A DNA stretch of 64,000 bases. Origin: Impatiens glandulifera (taxonomy: Eukaryota > Streptophyta > Magnoliopsida > Ericales > Balsaminaceae). Both the position numbers and the translations under genes were made by a program. How positions within the stretch are numbered: position 1 is the first letter of the stretch; each line of letters starts with the position of its first letter. Positions 24,403 to 35,599 of the stretch are shown one piece after another. The stretch spans positions 137,631,520 to 137,695,519 of the forward strand of contig NC_061862.1 of NCBI RefSeq assembly GCF_907164915.1, given 5' to 3'. The notes below the pieces were generated by a model, which had not been told where the DNA came from, ran no database searches, and saw nothing but the letters and a program-made list of their open reading frames with translations.

Positions 24403-25846
24403 AATTTCCGATAAAAATGGAAGACTCTAATAGATAAATAGAAGAGTTATTCTTTACATTCATACTTGGCTTAACTATCATTACATTGAGCTTAAAAAGC
24501 CCATCATTAACATAACCTATACCTACAAACATTCCAACTTTAGATAAAACAATTTTGTCCGACTCAATCATAATTCTAAAACCATGCTTACTTAAAAGAG
24601 ATCCATATATCAAAATATTCTTAATCTCCGGAACATACAACACATTAGTCAAAGTTAAATCTTTCCTTGAATATAACCTTAACACCACTTTTTATTCACC
24701 TTGTATGTCGGAAGTGGTAAAATTCGCCATAAACAACTTTTCATCATCCTTCATTTCTTCGTGGCTTGAAAATACTTCTTTGTTGGAGAAAACATGTCTT
24801 GTATCTCTTGTCTCAACCCACCATTCTCGTGGATTAGACCCCACCAAGTTAACTTCAAATATTACCGTACATAGATCCATGTCCAATAATCCTTGAGTTA
24901 AGTTAGCCTCTCGAACTCTTCTCGGCTTCTTACAATCGGAAGATTTATGACCCATGCCATTAAAATTGAAACACTTTCCCATGACTTCTTAGAAATCCCT
25001 CCTTTAGGATTAAGGTTACGGTTTTGACAAAAGAATTGTGTTTCTTCTTGTCTTTACCATACTCAACCACATTTGCTTTAGCCACATGTTGACTAAAGTA
25101 TTTCTTTGAGGTGATTTTATTTTCCTCTTCAATGCGTGATGGAATCACCAATTTTTTTACGTTCATCTCCTTTCGCTTGTTCTTAAGGCAGTTTTTAAAA
25201 TCGTCCAAGACGGTGGCAGCTTTCAATAATGGTCGCCACATGTAATGTTTTTCCAAAATTCACGCCCTTGGCATGAATTTCGTGAAAAATAAATTGGATC
25301 TCTTGAACTTGTTTAATGAACGATCTTGAATCAACAATTTTGTAGTCCAAAAATCGATCGACCATAAACTTTTTTGCACCCGCATCTTCAGTTTTGTATT
25401 TATATTCAAGAGATTGGTATAGTTCTTGGGCTGTATTCTTTTCACTATACACATTGTACAATGAATTTAACAAAGCATTCAATACGTAATTTATACATAA
25501 AAAATATGAATGGTGTCAAACATCAATGGCCGAAGTCGCTTGCACATTAACTTTTGGAAGCAATTTTGCATCCAATGATGAAGCCAGATCTAGGTATGAT
25601 CAATGTTAGGAGTGGGAGGATCCTTCGTGAGGAATTGTGTGAAACTCAAAGTCGTGAGGTAGAAGAATATCTTTTGCTGTCATCTCTTAAAGTTTGAGCC
25701 ATCAAAATTTTCTAGCTTATCTAGATGGTTAACAGGAACCGACATCTTCATGTTGGAAATAGGTGTTTCGGTAGTCATTTCTAAAATAAAACCAAAAATG
25801 TGTAAAAATATGAGATAAGTAATATTTTAGACTATTTTAAGATTGT

Positions 25847-26143
25847 TGGTAATCTTATCTCGTAACAATTACACGTGAATAATATATGAATACAATATAA
25901 TGATAATAGAACATATACAATAGATTATTTAATAAAATGAAAAAAGTCTTCTCGTTTTCTCTATGGCATGTGAAATCACAGTTCCTTAAAACAATTTCAT
26001 TGTCTCCCGTTTGTGCTGGAGAGTTTCGTCGGTGACTATTTTTCAGGGTACAACGGAACCTGCAATGATTTACAAAATAAAACCACTACAACAGTGAACT
26101 TAGAAAAAAGTATCTAGATCACAATCACTGGTTTCGCACAAAA
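25847..26143 (-). repeat. 5' LTR of the copia element, truncated
   Basis: Counterpart of 19991-20274 with many substitutions (for example TTTGTGTTGGAG against TTTGTGCTGGAG) and small indels, which suggests an old insertion. It ends abruptly at GTTTCGCACAAAA; sequence beyond is unrelated to the other LTR. Confidence 0.7.
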
Positions 26144-27292
26144 AGTTAACTTATTTTGATGTGATGTTAAACAAATGGATAGATTCTAATTAGTTTAACG
26201 TTTATAGGAGATGAATACCTAATTTTGATTGTGTTTAATGTGGATTGCATCCTTGTTATATATTGTCAAAAGCATATTCTTGCCTTTGATTTTCCTTTTC
26301 TTATGCAGATAATACTCTTAACTTATTTTGATGTGATGTTAAACAAATTGATAGATTCTAAGTTAAATTCATTTGAATACATTATTGAATAGTATATAAT
26401 GAGATGATTTATTAGTTCTTAATATGACTGTGAGAGGCTTGAGTTATATCGAGAATGGACAATTAGACATCTCGTTACACTATACCTTCCCATCTTCAGT
26501 TATATCGTTTTCACTTATTTAATTTATTTTTATATTCAATTAAAGATCGCTCACTCGTTGATCAAAATCAATCCATAAATGAGAATTAAACAAAAAAAAA
26601 AAACTCACCAAAATAAATTCATATTTAAATAAGAAATATATTATACATTGTTATAGAGCCTATATATTCAATTGTTATGGTAATACATTGTTATTGTATG
26701 GCTTCCCGTATTAACCATAATATGACCATCACGAGAAATACCATAATTATTCTCTTCATAGTTGTAATTTCTCTTTACTTTCAGTTTCAACCTTTAGCGT
26801 GTTTATTTTCTTTAGCAAGCCGGGTATTAAACGTGTAGATCTACTCCACATCTCCGGATCAACCCAAGCCAAAAAAATCACACCCTCGACCCTAGAATGT
26901 ATATTTGGTATTTATTTATTTATTTTATAGAATTTCAAAACAACATAATTTTGCGTACAATTTATCAATTTAAACATTTTTGTGTTTTAAATTAAATAAT
27001 TTTTTGAGTTACATGGTTTCAAAACCTCCAAATGTAATTTGAATGTATTAAAAATTGTGTGATGGGTGTAAATAGTTAGAAAAAAATAAATTTATAAATA
27101 TAATAAATTAATTTAAAAAAATACTACAAAATAATGTAAGAAGCAAAAATTCTTTCATAATTCAAACCATATATAACACAATTCAAAATTTAAAACTCAA
27201 ATAAATCTCTTAAAACTAAACTCACAATATCAAATCCCAAAAAATACTCAAATATCTATAAAACAATATAAATAAAAAATATTTTTTATTTT
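26144..27292. other. Stretch without a gene; 43-bp direct duplication
   Basis: AACTTATTTTGATGTGATGT and the following 22 bp occur at 26148-26188 and again at 26320-26360 with one mismatch, 172 bp apart. Otherwise AT-rich with nothing I can name. Confidence 0.6.
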
Positions 27293-28121
27293 TCACAATA
27301 TTCTAGACAAAATTTCATTAAGTGTCCTCACTATACTATCCATAAACATTTGTACTCCTTCAACATCATTATCCCTAGCGGCATATTCCAAATTTGTCAC
27401 ACCATTAAACAATACTGTATAAAGTCGTCGGAGCTCAGGCCGATCTTTTCCAGGCTTTCCCTGAATTATAGTATACAAATCCTGCTTTAGCACCGCCGCA
27501 CTCTTCCGCATTGTTTTTTGTTTCTCTTTTCTTGTCTCCAAATTTGCCATCATTGCGAGATCCTTCACGCCCATAATTAGGTTATCCGCATCGGACTTTA
27601 CCACGGCCTCCGCCTCTTCCGGGGTCTGATCTGGCACAGTCATTCTTAACTCGAAAGCTACAGAAGAACGACCCTCACTCGAAAGCGAAAAAAGCACCTT
27701 CATGAGAATCAAATAAATTATCAAATTTTATAAGCTAAGGATTACCTAATCAATCTTGAATTAAAAAAAATTCACAACATTTCAATCAAGGTTTAAATTC
27801 AGATATATTTTGATTTACCTTATTGGCTTTACTGATTCCGGCGTTGGCTGACGAGGTAGTGGTAACGACGGTGAAGAGTACGCCGGCAAGGCTGAGGAGT
27901 GCAGATCTTCTTCTTCTTCCATTATTATTAGCAATAGAGATGTTGGAATCAGAAACCCTAGTCTGTAATTGAGATCTGATTCCTGGGCATTTTACTATAG
28001 CTGTAGAGAGAGGGGATGGTGATATTAATGATGATGGAAGCGTGGGAGAGAGATTGGAGGTGGGTTCTGTTGACGAGACTGAATAATTGAAGGTGAGGAT
28101 GTTGGAATTCATGGCCGCCAT
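27293..28121 (-). CDS. PsbQ-like thylakoid-lumen protein
   Basis: Two exons on the minus strand, 28121-27819 and 27697-27293, joined across a 121-bp GT-AG intron in phase 0, give 235 residues. Seen: a Ser/Thr/Pro-rich plastid transit region (1-60); GRRRR (68-72) followed by a hydrophobic stretch and SSANAG, a twin-arginine lumen signal with likely cleavage after residue 94; then a helical domain of about 140 residues with TPEEAEAVV, RKSAAVLKQDLYTIIQGKPG, NLEYAARDND and a C-terminal LNEILSRIL. This matches the four-helix PsbQ fold. Known of the family: PsbQ stabilises the photosystem II oxygen-evolving complex; PsbQ-like proteins (PQL, some named PnsL2/PnsL3) serve the chloroplast NDH complex. 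I favour a PQL protein over PsbQ itself because the first half of the domain differs, but cannot say which. Intact and probably expressed. A second Met at residue 4 could also serve as start. Confidence 0.87.
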
Positions 28122-28311
28122 GAATGAAAGAAAAAAGATGCAGCTTTGCTATAGGTAGTGAAAATGAAGAAGGTTGTGGAGGGAAATATGGATAAAGGAT
28201 GAGCTTCCTTCTTCACTACTATTGGCTGGATTATTTATGACGTGTACATTGATTTTTTTAAATTAAATTATTATACATAACTTTCTATAATTATTAATAT
28301 ATTTTTTTAAA

Positions 28312-28722
28312 TATTATATATATATATATGATTGATAAAATTAAGGAAAGCAGGTTCACGAATTCGACGTGGCCTGCTATGTATCCTCACGTCCCGAAAG
28401 CGCTCATTTCGGATCTTGAAACCACTCATTTCGGGACTTGAAACGGCAATTTCGATAAAAAAAATAAAAATTTCCGAAATGGCCGTTTTGGGTCCCGAAA
28501 CCGCTCATTTCGAGTCCCAAAACTACTCATTTCGGGTTCCGAAACGGTCATTTCGGGAAGAAAAAAAATTTGTTCTCAAAATAGCCGTTTCGGGACCTGA
28601 AATTACCGTTTCGGAACCCGAAATTACCGTTTTAGGACATTTGAAAATTCTCTCCTACCCACGTGTTATGCCACGTTATTCGTGGATTTACTTTTATTGA
28701 ATATTTCGTTGAGTTTATCATT

Positions 28723-28757
<35 letters not shown>
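28312..28757. mobile_element. Fold-back insert built of CCCGAAA/TTTCGGG motifs
   Basis: About 14 copies of short motifs (TCCCGAAACCGCTCATTTCG and variants) fill 28390-28640, half of them in inverted sense. Outer ends look like imperfect terminal inverted repeats: CACGAATTCGACGTGGC near 28356 against GCCACGTTATTCGTG near 28670. Beyond these lie ATGATTGATAAA on the left and TTTATCATTTTTCAT on the right, and AT tracts at 28312-28329 and 28727-28757. The insert is about 190 bp upstream of the PsbQ-like start codon. The 122-codon open frame across it is repeat-derived. Confidence 0.6.
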
Positions 28758-28759
<2 letters not shown>

Positions 28760-29210
28760 GTTTGTTATTTATATACATAATTTTTAAAGAATATATTATC
28801 TATAAACATTATATTAGATAATATAATTACAAAATTACAAACTACAATCAAATAACACATCGATTAAATATACATTCAAATATTATTAAAAATACATTAT
28901 CTAAACATTTACTCTTATAAAATCAAACAACATAGTATAATAATAGTAAATTGAAGTAACAAACATTATAACGAATAATTTCATCAAATTATTAACTAAT
29001 TGACATTGTGAATGTTTTCTGGAATAAAGGTTAACCAAAATAAAAATTCTCGGTTCCAGAAAAAATGGAAAAGGCTTTCACTCCTGATTCACTCCTTAAT
29101 TAGGATTAATGTATACTAGTATTTACTTCATTTGTTTGACAATGATGAAGATGATTATTTATGTTCATTATACATTTTTAATGAACATAAATACTAGTGA
29201 GTTTCCCAAA
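28758..29210. other. AT-rich stretch with a short hairpin
   Basis: No gene. A perfect 13-bp inverted repeat ATTTATGTTCATT / AATGAACATAAAT with a 9-bp loop lies at about 29157-29191, immediately left of the large fold-back. Confidence 0.6.
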
Positions 29211-29889
29211 CAATAATGAATAATGAAAAATAAGATTGGATCCGTAAGCAAGATGAAAAGTCTTTAGAAAGTACCGCTCATGAAGCTGCGATTTGTGATA
29301 GACGGAAATAAATCTGGTGCCGTCAATGATGGATCAGACGACGCTACATATGAGGAAAGAGCAAAGATAATGTCCGAGCTCAAGTATTTCGGCGATATGT
29401 AATTAACGCGTCTGAATCAATGTTAGAACGAGGTTATGCATATACTACCAACCATGAATTTAAATGACAGTCCCGGCCGAAACGAGCCGCGTCGACTAAA
29501 TCTATAACCCGTCGACTAAATCTATAACCCGCAACAACAATGATGATGTGATTGTTTTCTGTATCACATTAACTTTCACGAGCTATAGATTTAGTCGAAG
29601 CAACTCGTTTCGGCCGAGAATAACTGTCATCTAACTTCACCGCCGGAGCATCTACGAAACCTCATTCTAACATTGATTTAGAAGCATTAATTGCATATCA
29701 TCGTCAAAAGACTTGAGAGCTCGGACATTATATTCGTTCATTCTTCATCTATATTGTTGTCTGCTCCATCATTTGGCGACACCAAGTTTCTTTACATCCA
29801 TCACAAATCGCAACTTCACAAGCGACGTCCACTCAAGACTTTTCATGTCCTGCTTACAACTCTGATCTTCTTTTCATTATTCATTGTTG
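29211..29889. mobile_element. Large fold-back element, arms of about 310 bp
   Basis: The left arm (29211-29530) and right arm (29585-29889) are inverted copies with a loop of about 54 bp. Matching landmarks: CAATAATGAATAATGAAAA against CAACAATGAATAATGAAAA; GAAGCTGCGATTTGTGAT against GAAGTTGCGATTTGTGAT; AATGTCCGAGCTC in both; CGGCCGAAACGAG in both. The left arm has an extra 20-bp tandem copy (GTCGACTAAATCTATAACCC twice, 29491-29530). A third arm-like copy lies at 59343-59530. A transcript would form a long hairpin. No coding capacity. Confidence 0.8.
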
Positions 29890-29945
29890 ATTTTATTGAA
29901 ATTTCTAATACTGATCTTCTTAGTGATATGATCCAGGGCTAACGT

Positions 29946-31789
29946 TCAAAAGTCAAAGTTTGTTATGTTTATATCTCCGATAATAGACGATTAGTAATTA
30001 AGGAAGAAGCGTCCTAAACTAATTTCGTTCTCATTTAGGATTGTTAGGTTAATGTTCTAACCTACGTACCTCTACTGACTAAAGGATAATCAAGAATCAA
30101 ATTGCAAGAACTTTGAATTAAACTTGAAAAATCGAATGAAAACGATTTAGAATCAAATGGAGGAATAATATAGAGATTAGGACCTCACAAATCCTTCAAT
30201 ATTACCTCAAGTAATTGGATGCAACTGAAACTTTGAGAAAGAGTTCTTGGAGAAGAATCCGAGCTCCGGCGATCAACTTCTTTCAAACTCCCGAGCGGTT
30301 TCCGATAGCGGTTACTTCTCTCTCTAGAACTAGATAGGTATCCAAAAAATCATATCCAGTTATGAGAATAAAAGGGTGCTTAATATAAGTGGTTAGAAGG
30401 GTATTATAGTAAATTAGGCTAAATTTAAGTCACTAACTCGTTGAGTGAAAATTTATTTTTTAGAAGGCAGTACGATTAGGCGTAACCAGTTCCATTCAGA
30501 CGGGATTTTTACCGAAAAATTAATCTCAATTGTTGGTGTTAATTTTTTTAAAATTTTATCTAACAAATAAATATCTCTTCGGTAAGATCTATTTATCAAT
30601 TTAAGAATAACAAATATATATAATAAATTAAAGAATAATCAAAACTAATTAGAGTTGTCATAAAATCCTGTTACATTATAAAATAAAACAAATATTTAAA
30701 TTTGAATATTAATTAAATAAAAAGAGTTTTATTTAGGAAAACAAAAGACATGTCAGATTTTTTCATGGAATTTTTATTGTTAAAATGATGGGAATGGATT
30801 TTTCATCGAATTTTTATTCCTAAAATTATAGGAATGATTTTTACATTGAATTTTATTTCTAAAATAAAATGCTAATATTTTAGATTAAAATTAATTCTCT
30901 TTGTATTATATTGGTTATATATTAAAATTCATTCTTTTACTGTGCTGATATAAATTTTAAGGTTGCATTTTTTTACTTGTAATTTTTTATTGATATTTAT
31001 GTATATGTGAATTATTTTTATATTTTTCATATTTCAATTATAATTTTCTTAATATATATATTATATGGGAATTGTGAAATTCAACAATTTTTTAAAGTCA
31101 ATTTTAATGAGGAAAAAAATAATATTCTAGCCTTGTAATAATGTAAAAAAAATTAATATTACAGTCATTAAAAAAATAAAATTTTAACTCAAGTAGATTC
31201 TAAATCTTGGTTTCGCCCTAGTCAATTGGTCATCTCAACCCGTTGGGTCGGGTTTTGGGTAATTGGGATGGATAGACGTACATCGTCTTGGGCTACACTT
31301 TTGGCTTTCGATTCACTTTATTTCATGAATCAAAGCCAACTTATGATTTTTCTAACTTACCATTGCTTCATTTCATTTTTTAAACCGCCACTTTGGATAG
31401 CTTTTCAGAACAACTCAGGCCATGATGGCCATCCCACGAAATGAGCTAGTAGCCGTTGGAAAGTTATGGATCCCATATACAACTTTCTTGTTTAGAGCTT
31501 TGAGTAACGGCTTGTAAAATTAGGAAAATCTGTTTGAATATCGATGGGTTCAAACTTCACCACTTGTCTTGTGGGAGACCTAAAGTAGGGTACAGACCGA
31601 ACTAGGTGACCTACTTGGTACCAAAAGAAATGTAGGATACATAGCTTTCCAAAGCTAATGATAGTTCATTCACCTGTAATAGATAAATAGAACAAAAATT
31701 ATGAATTGTTGAAGTTGAACCTGCATTTAGTTGGCTCTTGGAATTTGAATTCGGAGCATGTGTCTACTAGTATTCGTTAGGAAGGTCCT
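29946..31789. other. Stretch without a supported gene
   Basis: Contains unassigned sequence. The block 31200-31770 is less AT-rich, with phrases such as CCATGATGGCCATCCCACG and GCCGTTGGAAAGTTATGG that remind me of LTR-type sequence; no second copy or coding part supports this. It could include the missing 5' end of the CACTA element that follows. Confidence 0.4.
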
Positions 31790-32290
31790 TTATTATATAT
31801 TGAGGTAGATTATGTTATATATTAGGTTAGATTTATGGTTAATATGTTATATATTGAGTTTGATTTAGGTTACATTTGGTTAGATTTATGGATATTTGGT
31901 TTGATTTATGTTTGATTAGGTTTGATTAATGTTAGAATTGGTTTGATATATATTAGATTTGATTTGATTAATGTTTGGAATGAGTTATGATTTAGGTTAT
32001 AAGGATGTAATTAATATGTTAGATATTTGATTTGATCAGGTTTGATTTATGTTAGATTCTGTTTGATTTAATGTTAGATTTAGTTTGAATATTTATGTTA
32101 TATTTGGTTTGATTAATGTTATAATTGGTTTGATTAATGTTAGATTTAGGTTACAAGGATGTAATTAATATGTTAGATTTGGTTTGATTTATGTTAAATT
32201 AGGTTTGATTTATGTTACATTATGTTTGAATTATGTTTGATTTATGTTAGAGTTATGTAAGATAAATGTAAGTCTAATTTAAATCATGTT
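31790..32290. repeat. Degenerate GGTTTGATTTATGTTAGAT repeat
   Basis: About 20 variants of TTTGGTTTGATTAATGTTAGAT, roughly 20-30 bp each, fill this stretch just before the CACTA transposase remnant. Strongly T/G-biased on the plus strand. It could be part of the 5' non-coding region of that transposon. Confidence 0.75.
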
Positions 32291-32339
32291 AAATAATAAT
32301 AATGCGGGTTGTTTTCCATCTTATTAGAAAGATAGAAGT

Positions 32340-34780
32340 ACCCGATACAACTTGGATGACCTTACACCGAGATCATCCAAATTATGACAAATTCCTCGAG
32401 TTTGCAGTGAGTAGTACAAGACGACAAACAGTTAAATGTCCTTGAGTGAAATGCTTGAACACGACGTCTATGGAAATAGTTGATGTGAAGACTCACCTCA
32501 TCATTTATGGAATAAATCTTCATTATGAATTCATGTATTTTTATGGAGAAAAGAGACTTACTACTAACGTGGTTAATGATAATAATGATGCCGATGACTT
32601 GGATGATGATGATGATCAATCGGAGTATGCCGTTTTGGAATACACCGATCCTAGAACGAAGATGAATAATACAGTCAATGAATAACATTATATGCAAGAT
32701 TTTATAAACGATATGTTCTCCAACGTTAATGATTTCCCGAACAACCATGAACTAGTTGAAGATGCGTAGAGATTCTATAAACTGCTTGATGATTTTAAAT
32801 GGCCATTGTATTAATGTGCTCGAATAACGAAATTATCAGCACTACTGGAACTCCTTCATATAAAGAATGTCATTCAATGGACAAACACTTCCTTCGATAT
32901 GTTGTTGCGTTTACTCAAAGATGATATATTACCGATGGATGCTCAATTGCTAAACTCATACTACGAATGTAAAAAATTCATTACAGATATCGGGTTTAAG
33001 TATGAGAAGATAAACGCATGTAAGAACAATTGTATGCTATTTTGTAAGGACGACAAAATGTAGAGTCTTGCAGAGTTTGCGGCCTTTCTAGATGGAAAGT
33101 CGACCCAACAAGTGGGGCAGTTCGAAAGAAACAAAATGGGAAATTCATGCCCACTAAGGTGTTAAGACATTTCCCTCTAATACCAAGACTACAAAGACTA
33201 TACATGTCCTCAAAAATTGCTCTAATGATGAGATTGAATAATGAAGGAAGAGTTGATAGCGATACGTTGAGACTGAGTTTATCAAGCGATGGGTTTCAAC
33301 CCTTTGCAAATGGAAAAAAGTCATACAGTGTATGGACGGTTATTCTCGTTCCTTATAATGTGTCGCCCATTACTTACATGGATTCTAGCAATTTCATTCT
33401 ATCTATGTTAATTCATGGCCCAAAGAGTCCGGGAGATGCAATTGACATATTTCTCTAATCACTTATCGACGAGTTGACTGAACTGTGGCAAAGTGGTGTG
33501 AGAACGTTTGATGCACACACCCCGCAATACTTTAACATGCGAGTGACGTTGCTATGGACCATTAATGACTTTCCAGTGTACGCGAGTTTGTCAGGGTGGA
33601 GTACGAAAGGGGAAATTTCTTGTCCTTGTTATAACAACGACACTATATCTCTTCTATTAATTAATGACTCCAACTAATGTTATATGGGTCACATACGCTT
33701 CCTTCCACCAAAGCACAAATACAGAAGGGATAAAGAGTCATTTGATGGACAAATAGATTATAGATAGCCCTCTAAATTGTTAACGAGACAAAAATTTACG
33801 AGTAAGCACGAGACCTAGAAGACATAGTTCTTACTACGGATTAGAGTAAGAAAACTAAGATATATCATGAAACAAGGGGAGACAATGAAACAAACTTAGT
33901 ATTTTCTTCCGTTTTCCTTATTGGAGATCACTATTATTGAGACATAATTTAGATGTTATGTATATTGAGAAAAATATTTGTGATAGCGTGTTGGGAACAA
34001 TAATGAATGTGAAAGAGAAAACTAAAGATGATCCTAAAGCTCGTAAAGACTTACAACTCTTAGGCATAAAACAATGGTTACATCTTGTAAATAATGGAGA
34101 AGTGGTTCATTATCTAGAAGCGACTTTCACTTTGTCCTCTAATCATAAAAAACATGTTCGTAATTTCTTGAAAGATTTTAAGTTTCCTGATGGTTTTTGC
34201 TCAAATATTGGAGATTGTGTAAATTTGGAAGAGAAAAAGATTATGGAATTAAAGAGTCATGATTGTCACATTTTATTGGAATATCTTATTCCTTTAGCAA
34301 CTCGTGGATTACTTTCAGATTATGTGTATGATGTTATATTCAATTTTTCCTGTTTCTTTTTGTTGTTGTGCTCCAAAGAGTTGATTGCAGCGGATCTCTA
34401 ACAATTATACATGGATATTATAACGACACTTTGCAAATTTGAAATGATTTTTCCACCATCAATCTTCGACATCATGATGCATCTCCCAGTCCATTTTTCA
34501 TTTGAGGATTTTTTGGGGGGACCTGTTCAGTATCAATGAATGTATCCGATAGAACATTACATGTGTACAATGAAAAGATATTTGCGGAATAAAAACCACC
34601 ACGAAGCCTCAATAAGCCAGAGATATCTTGTAAATGAGAGTATTGTCGTATGTGCTAGTATATGGAGGAGGAAGAGCAAGAAATGCACAAACTTCAATCT
34701 CGGGCTTTTTAATATTTCATTGTTAGATAGTGGAAGAACTATCCAATGGAAAAATATACAACTTGGATTATAGAAATTGA
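32340..34780 (+). pseudogene. CACTA transposase (TNPD / transposase_21) pseudogene
   Basis: Conserved blocks appear in order with intervening stops. These are: HRDHPNYDKFLEFA (32370); FDMLLRLLKDDILP and KKFITDIGFKYEKINAC (32900-33020); VLRHFPLIPRLQRLYMSSK (33160); LSSDGFQPFANGKKSYSVW and ILVPYNVSP (33290-33370); ILSMLIHGPKSPG, LWTINDFPVYASLSGWSTKG and CPCY (33400-33640). Next are IEKNICDSVLGTIMN (33960), LKSHDCHILLEYLIP (34250) and the DUF4218-like MYPIEHYMCTMKRYLRN (34540). Stops occur for example near 32445, 32683, 32770 and 33060, and frames change at 33160 and 33460, so no functional transposase can be made. The encoded enzyme would have cut at CACTA ends. Confidence 0.88.
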
Positions 34781-35059
34781 GTGACAGCTCATTCATATAT
34801 TTTGAAAAATTATCTCGAAGAATAAAATTTTTACATATGAGATTCAGTATTATAGTACGTCTTATTAATTAGCATTAAAGAGTATGATATTTAATGTTTG
34901 ATCTATTTAAAGCGAGTATATGCAGTATTTAATAACAATGAGTCCCATGGGGAAACGTATGCCACCTATTTTAAGCATCGAGTGAGTACATTCAGAACCA
35001 TATCTTATAACTTTATTTTAATTTTACAATTAACAAATGAATTTTGGGAATGTATATAT

Positions 35060-35535
35060 AGGTTGCTCAATTAGCATAATATAATGACATATCAAGAGAC
35101 TTTAAGATCTTAGGCGAAGGTCCAACTATATACTCATGTACGTATGTTTGGTGTAAAATAAACGAATACAAATTTTGTACATAAAAACAAAACGAAGGTT
35201 TGACCACTCAAAATAGTGGAGTGGTTGTTGAAGGGTACAATGGGTCGGATTCTATATCATACTACAGAGTTTTAACGAATATAATCCAAGTACAATACTT
35301 TTCACATAAACGAGTTGTCTTATTCAAGTGTAAGTGATTTGATATACATTCTAGGTAACGAGGAGTGAAAGTGGATAAATATGCCTTCGTAAGTATCAAT
35401 GTAAATCGGATTTTGAAAAATCAAATTCAGGATTTGTATATATTGGAGAGTCAAGAAAAACATGTATTTTATGCCCCTGATATGTCATCACGACCCGGTT
35501 GGAAGATTGTGACAAAAATATATAGTCAAGAATAA
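35060..35535 (+). pseudogene. DUF4216 segment of the CACTA transposase
   Basis: A readable frame with NSGVVVEGYNGSD, ISYYRVLTNIIQVQYFS, RVVLFKC, GVKVDKYAFVSINVNR and EKHVFYAPDMSS matches the DUF4216 domain that normally forms the C-terminal part of plant TNPD proteins. Several stops (about 35190, 35340) are present. Confidence 0.8.
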
Positions 35536-35599
35536 TTAACTAGATTTATGTTTTTACTTTAATGTTCTTATTATTATATTCTCCAATTTATTAATGATA

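Larger units (their letters stand above)
21388..25778 (-). pseudogene. copia gag-pol pseudogene
   Basis: Reading on the minus strand, gag starts at an ATG ending at 25778 (MTTETPISN..), with a Trp-to-stop change soon after, then a UBN2-type gag (25482-25195). A zinc knuckle near 24980 has its second Cys replaced by Phe (CFNFNGMGHKSSDC). Protease-region sequence follows (24688-24401), then integrase pieces (KEMMNSLLLSSGLP near 23420; DCIFIGYAHKSS near 23190). Reverse transcriptase (22611-22291) has KSLYGLKQAPKQWHEKFD but ends LYVTYL where the catalytic YVDD should be. RNase H ends with DYVKSKDNITDPLTKGL (21480). Order gag-PR-IN-RT-RH defines copia. Multiple stops, frameshifts, lost catalytic residues and two insertions make it non-functional. 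Confidence 0.88.
19991..26143 (-). mobile_element. Ty1/copia retrotransposon, decayed
   Basis: Minus-strand element with gag-pol remnants (25778-21388) between LTR segments. The segment starting TGGTAAT..TATCTCGTAACAATTACACG occurs at 19991 (3' LTR) and 25847 (5' LTR) and stays alignable for about 290 bp. The right copy then stops abruptly at about 26143, so the 5' LTR is truncated, while the left LTR continues, probably to just before 21390. A CACTA fragment (23427-23803) and a SINE-like unit (about 24290-24400) are inserted in the coding part. No classical initiator-Met primer-binding site is visible next to the 5' LTR. Confidence 0.8.

Noticed and set aside
28209..28216. CACTACTA as a possible CACTA 5' end for the element ending at 38214
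   Set aside because: It is in the PsbQ-like upstream region, is not followed by GAAAAAGGG and has no subterminal repeats after it.
28390..28640. CRISPR-like look of evenly spaced short repeats
   Set aside because: The organism is a plant, motifs occur in both orientations, spacing is irregular and there are no cas genes.
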